Origin: JBEIUO01 sp964549785
GTDB taxonomy: Bacteria; Planctomycetota; Phycisphaerae; Phycisphaerales; UBA1924
Direction: 5' to 3'
DNA length: 40,883 nt
Assembly: GCA_964549785.1 (NCBI GenBank)
Contig: CAZJXA010000005.1
Span: 1-40,883, forward strand
Shown: positions 35,654 through 40,883 of the stretch, piece after piece
Numbering within the stretch: the first letter of the stretch is position 1
How the letters are laid out: each line of letters starts with the position of its first letter
Made by a program: the position numbers and the translations under genes
The notes under the pieces: generated by a model
What the model was told of the DNA's origin: nothing
The model's input: the letters and a program-made list of their open reading frames with translations, nothing else
Databases searched by the model: none

Positions 35654-36598
35654 CTAGCGGGAGCTCAATAGCCGTTCGACAAACAGCCCGTGCGATTTGC
35701 CCGTTCGATCAACGTACGCCCAATCGACAATCTCGTCGAGTGTGATCGCCGCGATGCTCCCTTTCTTGGGGATCGAAGGGTCAAGCGGGTGGTTGACGAT
35801 CTCTCCCCGGATGTCACCTTCGCCCATCCGGGAGAACGTGAGCCACACATACTCATGGCCCCCATCGGAAGTCTTGAATCGGGCCTTGAACAGCGCGCTC
35901 TCGGCCCCACCGGGCGATTCCAGGGCAGCGCAGAACTCGGGCAGCCGCCGCTGGGCCTCCGCGATGGCCCCTGCGATGGCGGCGTCATCGGTCTTCACAG
36001 ACGTAATGCGGTCGTTGAAGTCCGACACGCCGAAGACGGAGGCCACCTTCCCGCTCCGGAGAGTGGCGGGGGTCGTGGCGTCGATTCCGCCGACGAGGTT
36101 GTCGGCGGGGAGCCATAGAAGCAGCGACTCCTCATCGAGGAGGGCGGCGGCGATTTTGCCCAGGTATCCGTAGATGGCGGATCGATCGTCGCTGCCGACG
36201 CTCGCGCTGTCGACACCCATGGCGTCGACGCCGATCCACGCGGCGTGGTTTGCGATCGCGCCGCGTGTGGTCGGGTGACTGCTCCGCTCCGCCGACTCGC
36301 GCAGGCTGTCCGCATCGGCGTACGGGACGGAACTGTCGATGATGCCTACCGGCGGCGCCGACTCGGTAGTCACGAGATAGCAGACGGTGTTCGCATCCGG
36401 CTCAAGGCGCTGCACGCCCACGGCCATGCCCATCGCCTTGCGGCAGGCCGCCCGGACATCGGCCTCGGTGAGGCGACGGGGCGAGGACCGCAGCGCCACG
36501 ATCGAGATCGGAACGCCACGCCGCCGCCTCCGCCGAATGACGATCACGACCGCCGCGGCGAGCATCAGAACACACCCACCGATCACGAGATACCACAT
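35654..36598 (-). CDS. Membrane-anchored DUF2314 protein
   Basis: A 314-aa protein. An N-terminal anchor (YLVIGGCVLMLAAAVVIVI) is followed by a run of arginines, which by the positive-inside rule suggests the rest is cytosolic. The C-terminal part from about residue 215 matches the DUF2314 (YegJ) domain: LFKARFKTSDGGHEYVWLTF, then GEIVNHPLDPSIPKKGSIAAITLDEIVDWAYV. The middle part (TVCYLVTTESAPPVGIIDSS, AAWIGVDAMGV, LLWLPADNLVGG) resembles the immunity-like or hypothetical domain often found before DUF2314. The function is unknown. Start ATG 36598 directly precedes the anchor and has a G-rich stretch upstream; a start at 36625 is possible. Confidence 0.8.
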   Translation of the reverse strand: MWYLVIGGCVLMLAAAVVIVIRRRRRRGVPISIVALRSSPRRLTEADVRAACRKAMGMAVGVQRLEPDANTVCYLVTTESAPPVGIIDSSVPYADADSLRESAERSSHPTTRGAIANHAAWIGVDAMGVDSASVGSDDRSAIYGYLGKIAAALLDEESLLLWLPADNLVGGIDATTPATLRSGKVASVFGVSDFNDRITSVKTDDAAIAGAIAEAQRRLPEFCAALESPGGAESALFKARFKTSDGGHEYVWLTFSRMGEGDIRGEIVNHPLDPSIPKKGSIAAITLDEIVDWAYVDRTGKSHGLFVERLLSSR

Positions 36599-36745
36599 GA
36601 AACCCCCCCGGTTCCAGCGTAACAACCGCGTCGCACGACCGCGTTTCAGCGGAAACCGCGGGGAGAATATCAGAAAACGGCAACACGCGCGAGCCCGCGA
36701 TGCAACCGTCCGGTAACGCCGCCACAGGCCCAGGACGTGCGCAAG

Positions 36746-36776
36746 AAAAAACGGGAAAGGCCGATGCCTCTCCCGT
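36746..36776 (-). terminator. Rho-independent terminator after the deoxyhypusine synthase homologue
   Basis: On the minus strand, ACGGGAGAGGC (36776-36766) pairs with GCCTTTCCCGT (36761-36751) around a 4-nt loop, with one G-T pair. It is followed by a run of six T ending at 36746. It lies 28 nt after the stop codon of the deoxyhypusine synthase-like gene. Confidence 0.9.
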
Positions 36777-36803
36777 CCTTGAAAATCTCGCTATTCGCGA
36801 CGC

Positions 36804-37964
36804 TTAGCGGGCCGCCACCTTCTTACGACCAGCCCCCGTTCCTGCTCCGCTTCGGCCGGCCACAAAGTTCGGCATCCCCGTCCCCTTCTCGAACAGGTCG
36901 GCGAACTTGAAGCCCTTGCGCCCCTTCCACTGGCCGCGGTGATACGCATCGCTGGCGAGGATCGGGAAGAGAGCCGACAGTTCTCCGAACACCATCTGCT
37001 CGTGCACGATGTCGACCTTGCCCCACGAGCAGGCTTCGCGGAGAGTCGAGCCCGAGAGAGCCCCGTCGCGGCTGTCGGCCACGGTCATTTGGATCGCGTA
37101 TTTGTGCATGCCGACATCGCCGCGGGCCTTGCCGCCCTTGCGCTCGCTCAACAGTTCGGCGGCCACGACGATGTCTTGGGCGAAGTTCTTGGGGACGCCA
37201 CCGCCGAGCATCAGAAGGCCGGTGTCCTTGCAGGCCAGTTTGATATCCGTCAGTTCGCGGAAGTCTTTGCCGCTGTCGAAGGCCACTTGGCCGCGGCCTT
37301 CTTCGATTGCCTCGGTCTGCTGGAGGACGATGCCGAAGCCAGCGGAGCAGTCGCTGAACGCGGGCACGAAGATGGGGACCCGCTTCTGGAAGCAGGTCTT
37401 GACGATCGACTCATTCTTCGGGTGGTTCTTCACGAGGTAGGCCCCCATGGCCTCGATAAACTCGCGGCTGGAGTAGGCCCCCGGCTCGAACTGGTTGAAG
37501 ATGCGGTGCGTCACGGCGTCGCACTCCCGCAGGTTGTCCTCATCGATATAGGTGTCGTAGATGCGGTCGATCATCAGGTTCCGCAGCGTCATGTCATCAA
37601 CCGGCGGCGCTTCCGGGCTGCCGGGCGCGATGTAGTGCTTGAACCCGAGGCCCTCGAAGAAGTCCTGATCGACGATGTTGGCGCCGGTCGAGACGATCGC
37701 ATCGACCATGTTGTTCTCGACCAACGTGATGATGGCCTTCTTGAGCCCCGCCGAGATGAGGCTGCCCGCCAGGGTCAGCACCACGGCGCACCCCTTGTCC
37801 TTCAACATCATCGAGTAAATGTCGGCGGCCTGGGCCAGTGTCCGGGCGGTGTACGCCATGTCGCGATAGGCGGTCACCACGGACCGCTGATCGACCTTCG
37901 TGATGTCGATGTGCTTCACTTCGCGCGAGAGCAGTTCGTCCTTCGTCCATTTGCCGTTGGCCAT
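36804..37964 (-). CDS. Deoxyhypusine synthase family protein
   Basis: A 386-aa cytosolic protein. In archaea and eukaryotes this family moves the aminobutyl group of spermidine to a lysine of eIF5A via an enzyme-lysine intermediate; bacteria lack eIF5A. Some bacterial members make homospermidine or use other amines. Visible features are an NAD-binding region (VVLTLAGSLISAGLKKAIITLVENNMVDAIVSTGANIVDQDF), HPKNESIV, VPIFVPAFSDCSAGFG, GVPKNFAQ and the catalytic lysine site EACSWGK (Lys316). Conservation of that lysine suggests it is active. The C-terminus is basic. The gene is monocistronic with a strong terminator. The substrate is uncertain, so I give no gene symbol. Confidence 0.9.
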   Translation of the reverse strand: MANGKWTKDELLSREVKHIDITKVDQRSVVTAYRDMAYTARTLAQAADIYSMMLKDKGCAVVLTLAGSLISAGLKKAIITLVENNMVDAIVSTGANIVDQDFFEGLGFKHYIAPGSPEAPPVDDMTLRNLMIDRIYDTYIDEDNLRECDAVTHRIFNQFEPGAYSSREFIEAMGAYLVKNHPKNESIVKTCFQKRVPIFVPAFSDCSAGFGIVLQQTEAIEEGRGQVAFDSGKDFRELTDIKLACKDTGLLMLGGGVPKNFAQDIVVAAELLSERKGGKARGDVGMHKYAIQMTVADSRDGALSGSTLREACSWGKVDIVHEQMVFGELSALFPILASDAYHRGQWKGRKGFKFADLFEKGTGMPNFVAGRSGAGTGAGRKKVAAR

Positions 37965-38200
37965 TGATCGGAGCCTCCATACCCAAAGACGCGCGGGACC
38001 AGAGAAGGTTCGGGCGGCGGGTTCTCAAAAACCTGTGGCCAACCCCCCAAGGCCTCCGTCAGAATATGAATGGTCGTCGCGGGGGTGACGCGGGCCGAGC
38101 GGAAGTATACGACGCGCGGCCCGGAAAGTTCGCGCCGGCCCGTCGCGGTGCCTACGTTCGGAGCGAGGGCGCTGGCGCCGCGCAGAAGGAGATTTTACGG

Positions 38201-38887
38201 GTGGTCGATTGCTGGTGGATACGGCACGGTGAGAGCACGGCCAACGCAGGGGGCCGGGCCGACGATCCTCGTCAGGTGCCGCTGACGGAAGCGGGAGAAC
38301 GTCAGGCCCGCGAAGTGGCGGCGGCCATCGAAGTGGAGCCCTCTCTGGTCGTCGTCTCGCCTTACCTTCGCACTCGTCTGACGGCGGCCCCGTTGATTGC
38401 TCGCTGGCCGTCCGTGCCGGTCGTCGAGTGGCCCATTCACGAGTTCACGGTCTTGTCGTCCGCGACGATGCGAGACACCACGGGGTTGGAGCGAGCGGTG
38501 CGGGCCCGGCCCTATTGGGACCGGAATGACCCAGAGTCGCGGGACGGCGACGGGGCCGAATCATTCTGCGACCTGACCGCCCGAGCGAGCGGGGCCTTGA
38601 AACGTTTGCGATCCATGGACGAGGGAACGGTCGTGCTGTTCAGTCACCAACGGTTCATGCTGGCGGTCATCGACCTGATCATGCAGCCGTGGCCCCGGTG
38701 CGAGGCCGCCGGTGCGATGCCCACGCGGATGCGCTTGTTCAGGGCGTTCCTCGAATGCTGGGAGATACCCAACGGCGCCCTGCTTCGGATGCTGCTTGGC
38801 CCGACGGAATGGCCGTCGCACTGCCGCATCGAGCCGCTGCGAATGCTCGCGAATGCCGCGCCCGGCAGGCGGGGCGCTTCCCACTAA
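38201..38887 (+). CDS. Histidine phosphatase family protein
   Basis: A 228-aa enzyme of the phosphoglycerate-mutase-like branch. The catalytic RHGEST motif is right at the start (His9), with VVVSPYLRTRLTAAPLI, an acidic EWPIHEFTVL region and a second histidine in VVLFSHQRFMLAVI. I choose the GTG at 38201 because AAGGAG lies 9 nt upstream and the domain begins immediately after; the frame is open for another 79 codons upstream, but they are arginine-rich and overlap the start of the divergent gene. Substrates in this family range from phosphosugars to phosphoproteins. pyrB follows 123 nt downstream on the same strand. Confidence 0.85.
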   Translation: MVDCWWIRHGESTANAGGRADDPRQVPLTEAGERQAREVAAAIEVEPSLVVVSPYLRTRLTAAPLIARWPSVPVVEWPIHEFTVLSSATMRDTTGLERAVRARPYWDRNDPESRDGDGAESFCDLTARASGALKRLRSMDEGTVVLFSHQRFMLAVIDLIMQPWPRCEAAGAMPTRMRLFRAFLECWEIPNGALLRMLLGPTEWPSHCRIEPLRMLANAAPGRRGASH

Positions 38888-39010
38888 ATCTGGTCGTTCA
38901 TCGGCAAAGTGTTGGCGAAGCAAGGCACCGGACGGTGTTCCCCGGTACACGCCGGACCGATGAAACCAAAGTCCGTGGCACGCCGCTCGCGTCGTACGAT
39001 CGCTCCGAAC

Positions 39011-39961
39011 ATGCCACACCTGCTCGGCCTCCAAAACTTCCCGGCCGCCGACCTCCGCGACCTGCTGCACCAGACGCTCGCGGCCAAGCACGAACCCGCC
39101 CGATCCAAGCCCCTCGCCGGCCGTCTCGTCGCCAACCTCTTCTTTGAAGACTCCACCCGCACGCGGAACAGTTTCACCGCCGCGGCCTACGCCTTGGGAG
39201 CCCAGGTGATCGATCTCCTCGGCTCTTCGTCGAGCGTGAGCAAGGGCGAAACCCTCATCGATACCGCCCGCAACGTAGAAGCCATGGGCGTGGCCGCCGT
39301 GTGCGTACGGGCCAAGCAGTCCGGGAGCGCGGCGATGATCGCGAAAGACGCCGGTTGCCCCGTTATTAACGCGGGCGACGGCAAGCACGAGCACCCGACG
39401 CAAGGCCTGCTCGACGTCTTCACGCTCGCCGAATCGTTCAACCGACTCGATTCCTTCGATCTCACCGGGCTTCGGGTCGCCATCGTCGGCGATGTCGCCA
39501 GTTCACGGGTGGCCCGATCGGCCATCGCGGGGTTGTCGACGCTGGGGGCCACCGTCGTCACCGTCGGCCCGCCCGGGTTGGTCTCCGCAGGCTTTGGGGC
39601 GGCGGTCTCGCACGATCTCGAATCCGTGCTGCCCATGCTCGACGCCGTGATGATGCTCCGCATCCAGTTCGAGCGGCACGCCGACGGGGCCAACCCCGCG
39701 CCCGCCGGCCAGGCCGCCAAGAGCGGCAACATCGCCTCGGTGCGCGAGTTTCGTGCCCTCTACGCCCTCACCGCCGAGCGCGAACGCTGCATGAAAAACG
39801 GTGCCATCGTCATGCACCCGGGCCCCATCAATCGCGGCATCGAACTCGACGCCTGCGTCGCCGACGGGCCTCGCAGCGTCATTCTTCGGCAGGTCGCGAA
39901 CGGTGTGTTCGCCCGAATGGCCGCACTCGCCTGGTGTTGCGGGGTTGCGCGAGGGGGATGA
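39011..39961 (+). CDS. pyrB: Aspartate carbamoyltransferase catalytic subunit
   Basis: Joins carbamoyl phosphate and L-aspartate to N-carbamoyl-L-aspartate in pyrimidine synthesis; cytosolic. The 316-aa product has the usual length. Motifs are carbamoyl-phosphate binding FFEDSTRTRNSF (Ser48, Thr49, Arg50, Thr51), SVSKGETLIDTARNVEAMG, CPVINAGDGKHEHPTQGLLD and AIVGDVASSRVARS. The aspartate domain ends with MMLRIQFERH and VMHPGPINRGIEL. The start ATG 39011 gives MPHLLGLQNF, the typical beginning of class II enzymes; ATG 38960 would add a basic stretch. The usual dihydroorotase partner is not adjacent within the window, and no regulatory subunit is seen. Confidence 0.96.
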   Translation: MPHLLGLQNFPAADLRDLLHQTLAAKHEPARSKPLAGRLVANLFFEDSTRTRNSFTAAAYALGAQVIDLLGSSSSVSKGETLIDTARNVEAMGVAAVCVRAKQSGSAAMIAKDAGCPVINAGDGKHEHPTQGLLDVFTLAESFNRLDSFDLTGLRVAIVGDVASSRVARSAIAGLSTLGATVVTVGPPGLVSAGFGAAVSHDLESVLPMLDAVMMLRIQFERHADGANPAPAGQAAKSGNIASVREFRALYALTAERERCMKNGAIVMHPGPINRGIELDACVADGPRSVILRQVANGVFARMAALAWCCGVARGG

Positions 39962-40015
39962 ACTTCGGGCCGTTTCACCGCATCAAGCGGCCTACGCGCG
40001 AATGGCGACGCGGGT

Positions 40016-40471
40016 TCAGGGTTTCTGCGGAACCCCGGCATCCGCAACTTCGGGTTCGATCCGTGCCCGCAACGCGCCCGCGCGTTCCATCATCCCGCGT
40101 TCCAGTTCCTCGGCGGGCAGCGTAGTTTCCAAGGTCGGTTGCAGAACAAAGTGCCACGGCACCACGGTCTCGAAATCCGCGGGAATCGCGGTCGCCACCA
40201 GGTCAAAGGGCGGGTACTCATATATCGGGGCGGTCGCGTCCGCAACCGTTCGAAGCGGCTCAAACCCATCTTTCTCCACCCGTACGTCGTATTCGCCGTA
40301 ATAGGTGAACTCCGCTTCCAGCGGGGTCCTGCCCACCTCGACATCGTTGATGAACACCAGTGCCCCCGTCGGCACCGAGGTAATTGAAACCCGTCGTTCC
40401 AAGCAGCCGGTCAGCGTCGCGGCGAGGGTGAGGGCGATGAAAATGACCGCGCGGCAGGGAAGGTGGTTCAT
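40016..40471 (-). CDS. PEGA domain lipoprotein
   Basis: A 151-aa protein with a lipoprotein signal (IFIALTLAATLTGC, Cys23). Residues about 26-70 are a PEGA domain: VSITSVPTGALVFINDVEVG, RTPLEAEFTYYGEYDVRVEKDGFEP. These small beta domains occur in surface and envelope proteins and probably mediate contact with other proteins or polysaccharides. The rest contains PIYEYPPFDLVATAIPADF and a helical, Glu-rich tail. It is convergent with pyrB (54 nt). Planctomycete genomes often carry this kind of short PEGA lipoprotein. Confidence 0.85.
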   Translation of the reverse strand: MNHLPCRAVIFIALTLAATLTGCLERRVSITSVPTGALVFINDVEVGRTPLEAEFTYYGEYDVRVEKDGFEPLRTVADATAPIYEYPPFDLVATAIPADFETVVPWHFVLQPTLETTLPAEELERGMMERAGALRARIEPEVADAGVPQKP

Positions 40472-40732
40472 TCCGGCCGGAGTGTAATGCCCCGGGCCTC
40501 GGGACGCCGCGCCTCTTCTCGGGCCGAACAGGCGAGCCGGATTGGGATATCACTGTTGTTGCCGCGAATCGGGCGCGTGGGCTGTCGGTGCGGCTTCGGG
40601 GAGGGGATAATTGGGCCGCTCCGGGGGACACCCCGCGCGGTTCGGCCCCGCTTGTTTTACCGCCCCTTGGTTGGCCTCGCTTTGATTCGCCGCCGCCCTT
40701 GCACTTCTTTCTGCTCAAAAGGACGAGACCCT

Positions 40733-40883
40733 ATGAATCGCACCGCGTCGTATTCCGCCTCCATCCTGTTTGTGCTCTGCGGCTCCTTGGCGCTGGCCCA
40801 GATGGTGGTTCCGCCCGCAGCGCAACCCACGACGCCACCGGAGTTTGTGCTCGCCCCAGAACCGCCCCCGCCGGCCCCGCAGC
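40733..40883 (+). CDS. Start of a secreted protein, cut by the window end
   Basis: Fifty codons are visible. ATG 40733 is preceded by AAAAGGACG at a good distance. The sequence starts with a signal peptide (SASILFVLCGSLALA, cleavage likely before QM) followed by a Pro-rich segment (VVPPAAQPTTPPEF, then PEPPPPAP). No domain is visible before the edge, so the product cannot be named. Confidence 0.7.
   Translation, partial: MNRTASYSASILFVLCGSLALAQMVVPPAAQPTTPPEFVLAPEPPPPAPQ

Overview
The window looks like a scaffold piece of a high-GC planctomycete, most likely of the Phycisphaerae type. This rests on gene content, not on a phylogenetic marker. Indicators are a membrane protein with a C-terminal CPxC...CPEC zinc ribbon, a DAHL-type hybrid histidine kinase, SPINDLY/OGT-like and SpoIIE-type proteins, many short lipoproteins, a bacterial deoxyhypusine-synthase homologue and M50/HlyD fusion proteins. 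A run of 100 N at 11623-11722 shows a draft assembly, so single-base lesions noted below may be assembly errors.

Layout. 1-5.6 kb: end of a divergent serpin-like protein, transketolase (minus), then a zinc-ribbon membrane protein overlapping a polytopic GT-C-like protein. 5.6-13.6 kb is an accessory stretch. It holds a Fic gene cut off before its catalytic motif and bracketed by matching palindromes, GDP-mannose 4,6-dehydratase, a degraded two-gene HEPN-like operon, a secreted endonuclease/exonuclease/phosphatase lipoprotein, and a single-chain MmeI-like restriction-modification enzyme broken by the N gap. 13.7-24.2 kb is mainly signalling: an OGT-like glycosyltransferase coupled to a lipoprotein, a Ser/Thr kinase fused to a STAND ATPase, a site-2 protease, a hybrid histidine kinase behind a small secreted protein, and a GAF/SpoIIE phosphatase. 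24.3-26.1 kb: a methyltransferase and PdxA.

26.2-35.3 kb is the most unusual part: a same-strand series of a periplasmic HlyD-type adaptor, a GAF-HlyD fusion, a PqqD-like/M50/HlyD fusion and a short SecA-like ATPase. Together they look like an undescribed envelope export or peptide-processing machine. A broken four-helix-bundle gene inside a 14-bp inverted repeat, and a DUF1016 (YhcG-like) nuclease carrying tandem in-frame palindromes, are interleaved in it. 35.4-40.9 kb returns to ordinary genes: a YqaE/Pmp3 mini-protein, a DUF2314 protein, a deoxyhypusine synthase homologue with a clear terminator, a histidine phosphatase, aspartate carbamoyltransferase, a PEGA lipoprotein and the start of a secreted protein.

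No rRNA, tRNA, CRISPR array, transposase or integrase was recognised.
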